Of a DNA stretch of 64,000 nucleotides, positions 54,111 to 63,337 are shown piece after piece. Where the stretch lies: assembly GCF_029525555.1 (NCBI RefSeq), contig NZ_JAPDHZ010000004.1, forward strand, positions 806,001-870,000, given 5' to 3'. Positions within the stretch are counted from its first letter, which is position 1, and the number at the start of each line of letters is the position of its first letter. A program made the translations under genes and the position numbers. Below the pieces are notes generated by a model. That model was given only the letters and a program-made list of their open reading frames with translations, ran no database searches and was not told where the DNA came from. This DNA is from Cohnella ginsengisoli (GTDB lineage: Bacteria; Bacillota; Bacilli; Paenibacillales; Paenibacillaceae).

Positions 54111-55100
54111 ATGTCGTCCAAAATCAGGATCGGAATCGTCGGCTACGGCAACCTGGGCCGCGGCGTACATAAGGCCATCGGTCAAAACGAGGATATGGAG
54201 CTCATCGCGATTTTCACGCGGCGCGATGCCGCCCGGATGAGCGCGGAAACGAACGTAAATACGAGATTCGAATCGATCTCCGATATTGAACGCTTTAAAG
54301 GAGAGATCGACGTGATGATCCTTTGCGGGGGCTCGGCGACGGATTTGCCTGAGCAGACCCCGATGGTTGCCGCCCGGTTCAATACGGTCGACAGCTTCGA
54401 TACGCATGCGAAGATTCCCGAGTTTTATCGCGCGGTCGACGAGGCGGCGCGTCAGGGCGGGAACGTCAGCGTCATTTCGACGGGCTGGGACCCTGGATTG
54501 TTTTCGATGAATCGCTTGCTGGCTGAAGCGATTTTGCCGCAGGGCAAGGAATATACGTTCTGGGGGAAAGGCGTCAGCCAAGGGCACTCGGACGCAATCA
54601 GACGGGTGCCGGGCGTCAAAGCGGGCGTTCAATATACGATTCCCGTCGGCAGCGCGATCGCAAGCGTACGCGGCGGGGAAAATCCGGAATTCGCGACGCG
54701 GGACAAGCATGAACGGCTGTGTTACGTCGTCGCTGAGCCGGGAGCGGACACGGCCGCCATCGCGCGCGAGATCAAAGAGATGCCCAATTACTTTGCGGAC
54801 TACGACACGACGGTCGAATTTATTACCGATGAGCAGCTGAAGGCGGAGCATAGCGGCATGCCGCACGGCGGATTCGTCCTCCGCAGCGGCGTGACGGGCG
54901 AAGGAACGCAGCAACTGATCGAATTCGGCCTCAAGCTGGGCAGCAATCCCGAGTTTACCGCCAGCGTACTGGTCGCTTATGCGCGCGCGGCCGCTCGGTT
55001 GTCTCGCGAAGGCGCCTGCGGTGCGAAGACCGTATTCGACATTCCGCTCGGCCACCTGTCTCCTCATGCCGCCGATGCGCTGCGCGAACGCTTGCTGTAA
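54111..55100 (+). CDS. ddh: meso-Diaminopimelate D-dehydrogenase
   Basis: 329 residues, intact. One-step NADPH-dependent amination of tetrahydrodipicolinate to meso-diaminopimelate, for lysine and peptidoglycan. N-terminal Rossmann loop GIVGYGNLGRGVHKAI, ILCGGSATDLPEQTP, NTVDSFDTHAKIPEF, STGWDPGLFSMNRLL, FWGKGVSQGHSDAIRRV and HGGFVLRSG are characteristic. ATG 54111 follows AAGGGGG. Presence of ddh implies that the dehydrogenase route to DAP exists; other DAP genes are not in the window. Confidence 0.93.
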   Translation: MSSKIRIGIVGYGNLGRGVHKAIGQNEDMELIAIFTRRDAARMSAETNVNTRFESISDIERFKGEIDVMILCGGSATDLPEQTPMVAARFNTVDSFDTHAKIPEFYRAVDEAARQGGNVSVISTGWDPGLFSMNRLLAEAILPQGKEYTFWGKGVSQGHSDAIRRVPGVKAGVQYTIPVGSAIASVRGGENPEFATRDKHERLCYVVAEPGADTAAIAREIKEMPNYFADYDTTVEFITDEQLKAEHSGMPHGGFVLRSGVTGEGTQQLIEFGLKLGSNPEFTASVLVAYARAAARLSREGACGAKTVFDIPLGHLSPHAADALRERLL

Positions 55101-55141
55101 AGCCGATTAGCGCCGTTATGATCGCGGCTTAAGGATGGATT

Positions 55142-55150
55142 TGCTATAAT
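55142..55150 (+). promoter_or_regulatory. Extended -10 promoter
   Basis: TGCTATAAT, 31 bases before the 67-aa membrane protein gene; no clear -35 box. Confidence 0.6.
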
Positions 55151-55181
55151 ATGGGCAACCTGCGATTAATGGAGAGCGAGT

Positions 55182-55385
55182 ATGACACTACCGATTATTT
55201 TAGTCGTCGTCGTGATGGTCGCCGGCTTCGCGGCGACGATCGCGATCGGGCAATCGAGGACGAACAAAGAAGGCAACCCGGACTATTTCCGCCAGACGGG
55301 CAAGAAATGGGCGAACCTGAGCTGGATTTACGTCGTCTGTACGGTCGTGATCGTCGCCGTGCTGATTTATGCGTTGAACCGATAG
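55182..55385 (+). CDS. 67-aa two-span membrane protein
   Basis: Small membrane protein, not recognised. ATG 55182 follows GAGAGCGAG. Two hydrophobic helices, LPIILVVVVMVAGFAATIAI and WIYVVCTVVIVAVLIYAL, flank a polar loop with SRTNKEGNPDYFRQTGKKW. Own promoter and a strong terminator 15 bases downstream indicate an independent unit. Function unknown. Confidence 0.65.
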   Translation: MTLPIILVVVVMVAGFAATIAIGQSRTNKEGNPDYFRQTGKKWANLSWIYVVCTVVIVAVLIYALNR

Positions 55386-55399
55386 CCTTTGTTTAGCGG

Positions 55400-55425
55400 G
55401 CCGCGCGTTGCGCGGCTTTTTTTTT
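55400..55425 (+). terminator. Rho-independent terminator
   Basis: GCCGCGC-GTT-GCGCGGC followed by nine T. Confidence 0.92.
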
Positions 55426-55527
55426 GCGCTGCGGCGGCGCGTTCACATATTCGGATGCCTCCCGGAATAAAGTGAAGGATAGCGGCTTGTCTCGCGAAAT
55501 CCGAACGCAAAGGGGTTGGAACGTAAG

Positions 55528-56733
55528 ATGGAAACTATAGCGCCGACGATCGCGATGCTCGGCATCGGAACCGCAGTGCCGCCGCACAAGCTGGACCAGT
55601 TGGACACGGCTCAACGCTTGGCCGAAGCCCTGCAAGAGACGCCCGACGCGGCCCGGTGGGCCAGACGCCTGTTCAAGCAATGCGGCGTGCAAACCCGCTA
55701 TACCTGCGAGCCTGCGCTGCTGGAGTCGGCGGCAAGCAACCGATATTTCGCCCAGCTGTCGGGACTCCCTGTGCCAGCGACCTCGCATCGCATGGCGACC
55801 TATAAGGAGGCGTCCGTACCGATCGCGCTCCGCGCGGCATCGGCGGCGCTCGCCGACGCGCGCGTATCGCCTTCGGAGCTGACGCATCTGGTGACGGTCA
55901 GCTGCACCGGTCAGTTTCTGCCGGGGCTTGATACCGTGATCGCGAAGCAGCTCGGATTAAGGGATACGGTCAATCGGATTCCGCTGACCTTCCTCGGCTG
56001 CGCTGCCGGACTCAAAGCGATCGGCATGGCGCGCGATATCGTGAGCGGGCAGCCGGAAGCATCCGTGCTTGTCGTCTGCGTCGAGCTGTGCACGCTTCAC
56101 ATTCAGCCTTCCGCCGAGAAGGAGGCGCTCTTCGGCGCGTCTTTTTTCGGAGACGGGGCGTCCGCCTGCGTGATCGGCGCCTCGACAGTCGGCGGCCGCG
56201 AAGCATTCGAACTTGGAAGGCCGGTCAGCGCGCTGCTGCCGGAAGGCGAAGGAGAGATGGTCTGGGAGGTCGGCGATCACGGCTTCGACCTCTATCTGTC
56301 CTCGCGCATCCCCGCGTTGATCGGCCGCTACTTGCCGAACCGCCTGGCCGCTTTGCTTGGCGAGCGAGAGTCATTGCCGGGCATTTGGGCGATTCATCCT
56401 GGCGGAAAAGGCATCATCGACGCGCTCGAAGCGGAGCTGGGATTGGCGGACGAGCATACCCGTTACAGCAGAGGCGTGCTGCGCGACTTCGGCAACATAT
56501 CTTCCGCGACGCTGTTGTTCGTGCTCGACGCGATCCGGAAAGCCAAACGCGAGGAAGGCGCCCCGCGTACGGAAGGCGTCTGCCTTGCGTTCGGGCCGGG
56601 CTTGTCCTGCGAATTGCTGCCGATCGCCTATCGGCCGGACGAGCGGAGCGCCATGCATTGGAAGGCGGAGCGCGACGCCGCCGGGCGCGAATCCGAGCCG
56701 AGGGATGAAGCGCGACTGGCCTCGCATGTTTAG
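55528..56733 (+). CDS. Type III polyketide synthase (chalcone/stilbene synthase-like)
   Basis: 401 residues, intact. Homodimeric ketosynthase that extends an acyl-CoA starter with malonyl-CoA. Catalytic triad: Cys in LTFLGCAAGLKAI, His in WAIHPGGKGIID, Asn in RDFGNISSAT. Other family parts are VSCTGQFLPGLD, GASFFGDGASACVIG and LAFGPGLSCELLPI. It resembles B. subtilis BpsA, which makes alkylpyrones from long-chain acyl-CoA; the starter cannot be told here. ATG 55528 follows AAAGGGG. First gene of a three-gene operon with overlapping reading frames. Confidence 0.92.
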   Translation: METIAPTIAMLGIGTAVPPHKLDQLDTAQRLAEALQETPDAARWARRLFKQCGVQTRYTCEPALLESAASNRYFAQLSGLPVPATSHRMATYKEASVPIALRAASAALADARVSPSELTHLVTVSCTGQFLPGLDTVIAKQLGLRDTVNRIPLTFLGCAAGLKAIGMARDIVSGQPEASVLVVCVELCTLHIQPSAEKEALFGASFFGDGASACVIGASTVGGREAFELGRPVSALLPEGEGEMVWEVGDHGFDLYLSSRIPALIGRYLPNRLAALLGERESLPGIWAIHPGGKGIIDALEAELGLADEHTRYSRGVLRDFGNISSATLLFVLDAIRKAKREEGAPRTEGVCLAFGPGLSCELLPIAYRPDERSAMHWKAERDAAGRESEPRDEARLASHV

Positions 56734-57493
56734 GCCGTTCGAAGCTCGCGCGAAGGCGCCAGAGCTGATGGACGACCTCGCGCAGGGCGGGGCCGATTTG
56801 CGCGAAGCGCTCCGGCATTTGCGCAGGCTGAACCGCCTGTTCGCCGCATCCGGCCGGACGCTGTACGGCGTCGCGCGGCTCTGGGAGCAGGCGGGGCGGC
56901 CGAAGCGCCTGACGGTACTCGACGTCGGCGCCGGCGCCGGAGACGTCAACGCGGCGCTGCTTCGGTGGGCCGACGCGCGAGGCGTCGCGATCGGCATCAC
57001 GCTCGTCGACCGGACCGAAGAAGCGTGCGCCGAAGCGCGGGCTTTCTACGCCGGCGAGCCTCGCATAACCGTCATGCGCCGCGACTTGTTCGCGCTGGAG
57101 GAAGCGGCTGCGGACATCGTGACGGCGTCCCAGTTCGTTCATCATTTTGGAGAAGAGGAGCTGCCCGGCGTCGCGAGAGCTATGCTGCGGGCATCCAAAT
57201 GGGGCATCGTCATTCAGGATATCCACCGCCACTGGCTCGCTTGGACCGCAGTATGGCTGGCGGCGAGACTCGTATCGGGCAACCGGTACGTCGTGAACGA
57301 CGGGCCGCTGTCGGTCGCGAAGGGCTTTCGGGCCGCGGACTGGGAACGGCTGCGCGTACAGTTGGACGAGAGCGGGTTCTCCTATAGCTGGCGGCCTTTG
57401 TTCCGGTACGTCGTTACGGTGCCGAAGGCGGACGGTTTATGGACGGGCCCGGACGGAAAGGAGGCGGGTTCGTTTGAGCGAGATCAAAGATAG
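56705..57493 (+). CDS. Class I SAM-dependent methyltransferase
   Basis: 262 residues, intact. SAM loop VLDVGAGAGDVNAALLRWAD; acidic loop LVDRTEEACAEARAF; later VTASQFVHHFGEEELPGVAR and GIVIQDIHRHWLAWTAVWLA, typical of the UbiE/polyketide-tailoring type. ATG 56705 overlaps the PKS gene by 29 bases; ATG 56726 is an alternative. It takes the position that bpsB holds in Bacillus but belongs to a different, soluble methyltransferase family. Likely methylates the polyketide product. Confidence 0.85.
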   Translation: MKRDWPRMFRPFEARAKAPELMDDLAQGGADLREALRHLRRLNRLFAASGRTLYGVARLWEQAGRPKRLTVLDVGAGAGDVNAALLRWADARGVAIGITLVDRTEEACAEARAFYAGEPRITVMRRDLFALEEAAADIVTASQFVHHFGEEELPGVARAMLRASKWGIVIQDIHRHWLAWTAVWLAARLVSGNRYVVNDGPLSVAKGFRAADWERLRVQLDESGFSYSWRPLFRYVVTVPKADGLWTGPDGKEAGSFERDQR

Positions 57494-58659
57494 CGCCTCC
57501 TTATCTTACGAAGCGACGGACGTGGCGATTATCGGCGCGGGCATTGCCGGAAGCGGACTCGCCAAGTCGCTCGCGGACCGCGGGCGGAAGGTGCTGCTGA
57601 TCGACAGGAAGCGTTTTCCCCGGCACAAGGCGTGCGGGGGAATTTCTGTCGCCGGAGTCGATCGGCATGTTGACCGATCTCGGCTTCGCGCCGGCGATCC
57701 GGACGCTCGGACCGGCTGAAATCCGCGCGACGCGGATCCATGCCTTCGGCAGCGGTCCGCTGCGCATCCCGCTGCCCGGTTTGGCCTGGGGGATCGGCCG
57801 CGATGTCCTCGACGAGGCGCTTCACCGCGAAGCCCGCCTTGCCGGCGCCGAGATCGCGACGGGGACGACCGTCGCATCGATAAGGCGCGAATCGGACGGT
57901 TACGCGCTGGACATCGTGCGCGGCGGCTGCGCGCATACCGTGCAAGCGCGCGCCGTCGTCGGCGCATGGGGCGGCGGCGGCCGCGCGCCCGGCATGATCG
58001 GCGCGAAGCGGACGTCTAAGCCTGCAATCTCGCCTTACTTAGGCGTCAAAATGCACTATGCCGGCATCGAAGCCGCTGACGAAGTGGAGCTCTACTTTTT
58101 CGAAGGGGGCTATCTGGGCTTATCGCCCGCAGGCAACGGCATCATGAACGCCGCCGCGCTGCTCGACAGGCGCGCGGTCCGGGCTGCGCCGACCGCCGTG
58201 CCGGGTTGGCTCGAGCTTGCGCGGGCTCGCAGCCCTGCGCTCGACAGGCGGTTGGCCGGCGCGACGCCCGTACCGGGCACGCAAGCCGCAGTCGCGCCCG
58301 TACGGCTTTATGCGAGGCCGGTCCCTTGGGACGGCATCCCGCTCGTCGGCGACGCGTGCGCGACGATCCCGCCGCTGTGCGGGGACGGCATGTCGATGGC
58401 GCTTCGCGCCGCGCAGCTGTGCGCGACGTCCGCCGAGCGCTACCTTTGCGGAGAGCTGTCCCTCTCCGAATGGGAGGAAGACTATGCCCGGGCGATTCGC
58501 GGCGCGTTCAGCGGCCCGCTGCGCTGGGGGAACCTGCTTCAGCGCGCGGCCGGCAGGCCGCTTCTCGGGCGTATCGCGCTGACCGCGGCGCGCTGCATGC
58601 CGTCGCTCGGCCGCCGGCTCGTGCGCGCGACGCGGCTCGGGCCGCAGTCGCAAGCATGA
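57474..58659 (+). CDS. FAD-dependent oxidoreductase, geranylgeranyl-reductase/hydroxylase-like (frameshifted)
   Basis: 394 residues after repair. FAD loop DVAIIGAGIAGSGLAKSLAD, RKVLLIDRKRFPRHKACGEF (the KxCGE motif of this group), DG-type VVGAWGGGG region, and GIPLVGDACATIPPLCGDGM (second FAD motif). The five-G run at 57636-57640 should be four. TTG 57474 follows AAAGGAGG and overlaps the methyltransferase gene by 20 bases. It probably hydroxylates or oxidises the polyketide product; a lipid-quinone-like metabolite is conceivable. Confidence 0.85.
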
Positions 58660-58739
58660 ACGCAGCGCGATCGCCGAACGCGCGCGCAGCGCCGTCCGCC
58701 ACTTCAAACATCGGGGTAGACGCCGCATGCATCCTGTAA

Positions 58740-58829
58740 TATAATCGTGTCAAGTTCATAAGCGCGGCGGAGAAAAGGAGAGCACGCGACTCAGGTCCCT
58801 CACGGGACGAGTTCGCGATCTCCTTTTTC
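58740..58829 (+). promoter_or_regulatory. glpP leader: -10 box and terminator hairpin
   Basis: TATAAT (58740-58745) precedes a hairpin whose outer arms are GAAAAGGAGA (58772-58781) and TCTCCTTTTT (58819-58828), with inner helices GCGACTC/GAGTTCGC and GTCCC/GGGAC. It ends in a T-run before the glpP ribosome site, so premature termination in the leader is likely, perhaps feedback by GlpP itself. Confidence 0.6.
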
Positions 58830-58862
58830 TTTGCATACAAATACAGAACGGAGGGGCAGTCC

Positions 58863-59429
58863 ATGCCATTCAGCCGTCAGCGCATACTTCCCGCTGCGCG
58901 CAAGGTGAAGGATCTGGAGAAGCTGATCCGGCTGCCGTACGAGTACATCGTGCTGCTCGACATGCACGTCGCGCAGCTGCAGCCGATCGTTCAGCTCGCG
59001 AAGTCGAACGGCAAGAAGCCGATCGTGCACGCGGATCTGATCGAAGGGCTCAAAAACGACGAATACGCGGCCGAATTCATCTGCCAGATCGCTAGGCCCG
59101 CCGGCATCGTCTCGACCCGGGCGAGCGTCATCGCCAAGACCAAGCAGAACAAGCTTCTGGCGATCCAGCGGCTGTTCCTGCTCGACACCAACGCGCTCGA
59201 GAAGAGCTATGCGATGTTCGAACGGACGAAGCCCGACTATATCGAGGTGCTGCCCGGCGTGATCCCGCATATGATCGCCGAGGTGCACGAACGCACGGGC
59301 ATTCCCGTTTTTGCCGGCGGCCTCATCCGCACCGTGAACGATGTGGAGCAGGCGCTAGCGGCGGGCGCATCCGCGGTCACGACGTCTAACATCGAACTAT
59401 GGAAGCATTACGAAAACGGATTACGATAG
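58863..59429 (+). CDS. glpP: Glycerol uptake operon antiterminator
   Basis: 188 residues, intact. TIM-barrel-like RNA-binding antiterminator activated by glycerol-3-phosphate. Landmarks: EYIVLLDMHVAQLQPIVQLA, KKPIVHADLIEGLKNDEYAA, AGIVSTRASVIAKTKQNKLL, AIQRLFLLDTNAL, DYIEVLPGVIPHMI, FAGGLIRTVNDVEQALAAGA and AVTTSNIELW. ATG 58863 follows GGAGGGG. It precedes glpK by 12 bases, and the glpD leader downstream holds a GlpP-type terminator. Confidence 0.93.
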   Translation: MPFSRQRILPAARKVKDLEKLIRLPYEYIVLLDMHVAQLQPIVQLAKSNGKKPIVHADLIEGLKNDEYAAEFICQIARPAGIVSTRASVIAKTKQNKLLAIQRLFLLDTNALEKSYAMFERTKPDYIEVLPGVIPHMIAEVHERTGIPVFAGGLIRTVNDVEQALAAGASAVTTSNIELWKHYENGLR

Positions 59430-59441
59430 GGGGGCGCGTAT

Positions 59442-60935
59442 ATGGAAAATCGCTATATTTTAGCGCTTGATCAAGGGACGACGAGCTCCCGCGCGATTAT
59501 TTTCGACAAAGCGGGCCATGCCGTCGCCGCGGCGCAGCAGGAGATCAAGCAGTACTTCCCCAAGCCCGGTTGGGTCGAGCACGACGCCAACGAGATCTGG
59601 CTGTCCGTGCTGGGCGTCATCGCGCGCGTGCTGACTGACGCGGACATCCGGCCGGAGCAGATCGATGCGATCGGCATCACCAATCAGCGCGAGACGACGG
59701 TCATATGGGACCGCCATTCGGGGCGTCCGATTCATCGCGCGATCGTGTGGCAGTCCAGACAGACCAACGATATTTGCGAGGCGCTGAGACAACGAGGGCT
59801 TGATGGCCTGTTCCGGCAAAAGACGGGCCTGCTCGTCGATGCGTACTTTTCCGGAACGAAGGCGAAGTGGTTGCTCGATCACGTGGAGGGCGCAAGGGAG
59901 ATGGCGGCGCGCGGCGACCTGCTGTTCGGCACGATCGACACGTGGCTCGTCTGGAAAATGAGCGGCGGCAAGACGCACGTCACCGATTACTCCAACGCTT
60001 CACGCACGCTGCTCTTCAATATCCATTCGCTCGAATGGGACGACGAGCTGCTGGAGATTCTGGAGGTGCCGCGATCGATGCTGCCCGAGGTGCGATCGTC
60101 CTCCGAAGTATACGCGCATACGGTGGACCATCACTTCTTCGGCCGCAACATTCCGATCGCGGGGATCGCGGGCGACCAGCAGGCCGCTTTGTTCGGGCAA
60201 GCTTGCTTCGAAAAGGGCATGGTCAAAAATACGTACGGCACCGGGTGCTTCATGCTCATGAATACGGGCGCGGATGCGGTCGCGTCCAAGCACGGGCTGC
60301 TGACCACGATCGCTTGGGGACTTGAGGGCAAGGTGGAATACGCGCTCGAAGGCAGCGTTTTCGTCGCGGGCTCGGCGCTTCAATGGCTGCGGGACGGCCT
60401 TCGCATGCTGAAGTCTTCGGCGGACAGCGAGACTTATGCCGCGCGGATCGATTCGTCCGAGGGCGTCTACGTCGTCCCGGCGTTCGTCGGCATGGGGACG
60501 CCGTATTGGGACAGCGACGTCCGGGGCGCGATCTTCGGCTTGACGCGGGGGACGACCAAGGAACACTTTATCCGCGCGACGCTCGAGTCGCTCGCCTATC
60601 AGAGCAAGGACGTGCTGGACGCGATGATCGAGGATTCGGGCCTCCCGCTGCGGCGGCTGCGGGTCGACGGCGGGGCGGTCGCCAACGGCCTGCTCATGCA
60701 GTTCCAAAGCGACCTGCTCGGCGCGGAGGTCGAGCGCCCGTCCGTCGGCGAGACGACGGCGCTCGGGGCGGCTTATCTGGCGGGGCTTGCGGTCGGCTAC
60801 TGGCAGAGCAAACAGGACATCGCGGACAGCTGGAGGCTCGACCGTTCGTTCAAGCCCGTCATGCGGGACGAGGAGCGGGAGCGGCTGTACGCGGGCTGGC
60901 AGAAGGCGGTTCGGGCCGCCATGGCTTTCAAATAA
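59442..60935 (+). CDS. glpK: Glycerol kinase
   Basis: 497 residues, intact, normal length. Phosphorylates glycerol to glycerol-3-phosphate, the GlpP ligand. N-terminal ALDQGTTSSRAIIFDKAG, GWVEHDANEIW, ITNQRETTVIWDR, VWQSRQTNDICEAL, GTIDTWLVWKMSGGKTHVTD, SNASRTLLFNIHSLEWDDEL, AGDQQAALFGQACF, NTYGTGCFMLMNTG. DHHFFGR holds the His region phosphorylated by PTS HPr in Firmicutes (probable). No glpF lies between glpP and glpK. Confidence 0.96.
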   Translation: MENRYILALDQGTTSSRAIIFDKAGHAVAAAQQEIKQYFPKPGWVEHDANEIWLSVLGVIARVLTDADIRPEQIDAIGITNQRETTVIWDRHSGRPIHRAIVWQSRQTNDICEALRQRGLDGLFRQKTGLLVDAYFSGTKAKWLLDHVEGAREMAARGDLLFGTIDTWLVWKMSGGKTHVTDYSNASRTLLFNIHSLEWDDELLEILEVPRSMLPEVRSSSEVYAHTVDHHFFGRNIPIAGIAGDQQAALFGQACFEKGMVKNTYGTGCFMLMNTGADAVASKHGLLTTIAWGLEGKVEYALEGSVFVAGSALQWLRDGLRMLKSSADSETYAARIDSSEGVYVVPAFVGMGTPYWDSDVRGAIFGLTRGTTKEHFIRATLESLAYQSKDVLDAMIEDSGLPLRRLRVDGGAVANGLLMQFQSDLLGAEVERPSVGETTALGAAYLAGLAVGYWQSKQDIADSWRLDRSFKPVMRDEERERLYAGWQKAVRAAMAFK

Positions 60936-60969
60936 AACGACAAGTTCATATCCGGTCGGAGATCAGGAG

Positions 60970-61024
60970 AAACCACGATATCGGTCGCGCCACCAGGCGC
61001 GGTCTGCATCATCGTGGTTTTATT
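60970..61024 (+). terminator. glpD leader terminator, GlpP target
   Basis: AAACCACGAT (60970-60979) pairs with ATCGTGGTTT (61011-61020) around an inner CGCGCC/GGCGCG stem, followed by TATT. It lies between glpK and glpD. In B. subtilis, GlpP with glycerol-3-phosphate prevents termination at the equivalent leader. Confidence 0.8.
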
Positions 61025-61056
61025 GCATTCGAGACAAACGAAAGAAGGGCATACAC

Positions 61057-62716
61057 ATGACAAACGAATTTGCGGCGACGAGCCGGCTGGCCAAGCTGGA
61101 GGAGATGGAAAAAGACGTGTTCGACGTGTTGGTCGTCGGCGGCGGAATTACGGGGGGCCGGCATCGCGTTGGACGCGCAGCGGAGAGGGATGAAGGCCGC
61201 GCTCATCGAAATGCAGGATTTCGCGGCAGGGACTTCGAGCCGTTCGACGAAATTGGTGCACGGCGGCCTGCGATACCTCAAGCAGTTCGAGGTCAAAATG
61301 GTCGCAGAGGTAGGCAAAGAACGGGCCATCGTCTACGAGAACGGCCCGCACGTCACGACGCCGGAACGGATGCTGCTGCCTTTCTATAAGGGCGGTACGT
61401 TCGGCAGGCTGAGCACGTCGTTTGGACTGCGCCTCTACGATTTCCTGGCCGGCGTAAAGCGAGACGAACGGCGCCGGATGCTGAGCCCGGCGGACACGCT
61501 GGCGCTCGAGCCGCTGTTGAAAAAGGAAGGCATGCGCGGCGGCGGTTCATACGTAGAATACCGGACGGACGATGCGCGACTTACGATCGAGGTGCTGAAG
61601 AGGGCGGTCGAATCCGGGGCGATTGCCGTCAACTACGCGAAAGCCGAACAGTTTCTTTACGACGAAAAAGGCAAGGCGACAGGGGTGGCTGCCCGCGACC
61701 TGATCGGCGGAGGCGAGTATCGAATCCGGGCACGCCAGATCGTCAATGCGACAGGCCCATGGGTCGACACGCTGCGTGAGCTGGACCGGTCCAAGAAAGG
61801 CAAGACCCTTCGGCTGACCAAAGGGGTCCATCTCGTCTTCGACGGCAGCCGCTTCCCGCTTCGTCAGGCGATCTACTTCGACACGCCGGACGGACGGATG
61901 GTGTTCGCGATCCCGCGCGACGGCAAGACGTACGTCGGAACGACGGATACCGATTATTCCGGGGATACGGCGCAGCCGAGAGCGACGCGGGAAGATCGGG
62001 ATTACCTGCTAAACGCTTGCAACGGCATGTTCCCGTACTTGCGCCTCGGCGAACGGGACATCGAATCGAGCTGGGCCGGCCTGCGGCCGCTCATCTACGA
62101 GGAGGGGAAGTCGCCCTCGGAAGTATCGCGCCGCGACGAGATCTTCGTGTCGCCGTCCGGCTTGATCACGATCGCCGGAGGGAAGCTCACCGGCTACCGC
62201 AAAATGGCCGAGACGGTCGTCGACCGCTTGGCGGCATTGCTTCGCGCCGACGGCCGCGGAACTTTCGGTCCTTGCGCGACAAGAGAGCTGCCGATCTCCG
62301 GCGGCGACGTCGGCGGCTCCGAAAGTTTCGCGCAGTACGCGAAAAGAGCTGCGGCAGCCGGCGAAGCGGCCGGTCTGACGACCGCGGCGGCGCAGCGGAT
62401 CGCGAGCCGGTACGGATCGAACGCGAAAGCCGTGTTCGAGCGCATCGCCAAGCGGCCGGCCGCAGGCGGCGGCGCCGATCTATCCGACGAGGACTACGGC
62501 ATGCTCATGTATGCGATCGAAGAGGAGATGGCGGCGAAGCCCGCCGATTTTCTGATCAGGCGGACGGGCGCGCTGTTTTTCGACATCGGCTGGGTCAGGC
62601 GGAATCATGCGGCGGTCATCGCCTGCATGGCGGACGCCCTTCAATATACCGAAGCGCAGCGGGCCGAATACGCGGAAGAGTTGGAGCGGGAACTGAAGGC
62701 CGCATCCGAAATCTAA
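61057..62716 (+). CDS. glpD: Aerobic glycerol-3-phosphate dehydrogenase (frameshifted)
   Basis: 552 residues after repair. Membrane-associated flavoprotein that oxidises glycerol-3-phosphate to dihydroxyacetone phosphate and feeds quinones. FAD loop DVLVVGGGITGAGIALDAQ, then SSRSTKLVHGGLRYLKQFEV, NATGPWVDTLRELD, RLTKGVHLVFD, FAIPRDGKTYVGTTDTDYSG and ITIAGGKLTGYRKMAE. The six-G run at 61152-61157, inside the FAD loop, should be five. ATG 61057. Controlled by the leader terminator upstream. Confidence 0.94.
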
Positions 62717-62790
62717 ATCATCTTTCATGAACGGCGCCGGCTAGGGTAAGATTAATTGAACCGACTATTAGGCAAAGCGAGGAATCGCGC

Positions 62791-63303
62791 ATGAAGATCG
62801 TGGTCGTGTCGGATACCCATATGCCCAGAATGAGCAAGCGGCTGCCGACGGTGCTGCGGCATGAGCTGGCGGACGCAGAGGCGATCATTCATGCCGGCGA
62901 CTGGACTCGCCTTGCCGTATACGAAGCGTTGGCCGCGTATGCCCCGGTTTACGGCGTCATCGGGAACAACGACGGACCGGAGATCGCGGCCAAGTTCGGC
63001 ATGCGCAAGCTGTTGACGCTGGGCGGCTGCCGGATCGGCATCGTTCACGGGCACGGGGCCGCGCTCCGAACCAAGACGGAAGCGCACGCGGTAGCGGCCT
63101 TCAAGGAGGAACGGCCGGATGCGATCGTCTACGGACATTCGCATATCCCCGTGCTGCGGCGAGACGCCAAGAGCGGCATGCTGATTTTTAACCCGGGCTC
63201 GCCGACCGACAAACGGAGGCAAGCGCAATTTTCGTTCGGCATCATGGAAGCCGTCGACGGCAAGCTAAGCGCAAGACATGTCTTTTACCCGGACAAAGGC
63301 TAA
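62791..63303 (+). CDS. YfcE/MJ0936-type metallophosphoesterase
   Basis: 170 residues, intact. Two-metal phosphodiesterase fold: VVSDTHMPRM (DxH), IIHAGDWT (GD), GVIGNNDGPE (GNxD), IVHGHG, VYGHSHIPV (GHxH) and FNPGSPTDKR. ATG 62791 follows GCGAGG. The biological substrate of this small subgroup is not established. It stands between glpD and selO with no obvious promoter and might be read from upstream. Confidence 0.85.
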   Translation: MKIVVVSDTHMPRMSKRLPTVLRHELADAEAIIHAGDWTRLAVYEALAAYAPVYGVIGNNDGPEIAAKFGMRKLLTLGGCRIGIVHGHGAALRTKTEAHAVAAFKEERPDAIVYGHSHIPVLRRDAKSGMLIFNPGSPTDKRRQAQFSFGIMEAVDGKLSARHVFYPDKG

Positions 63304-63337
63304 GCCCCGACTATAATCGCTCGCGAAAGGAGACGTT

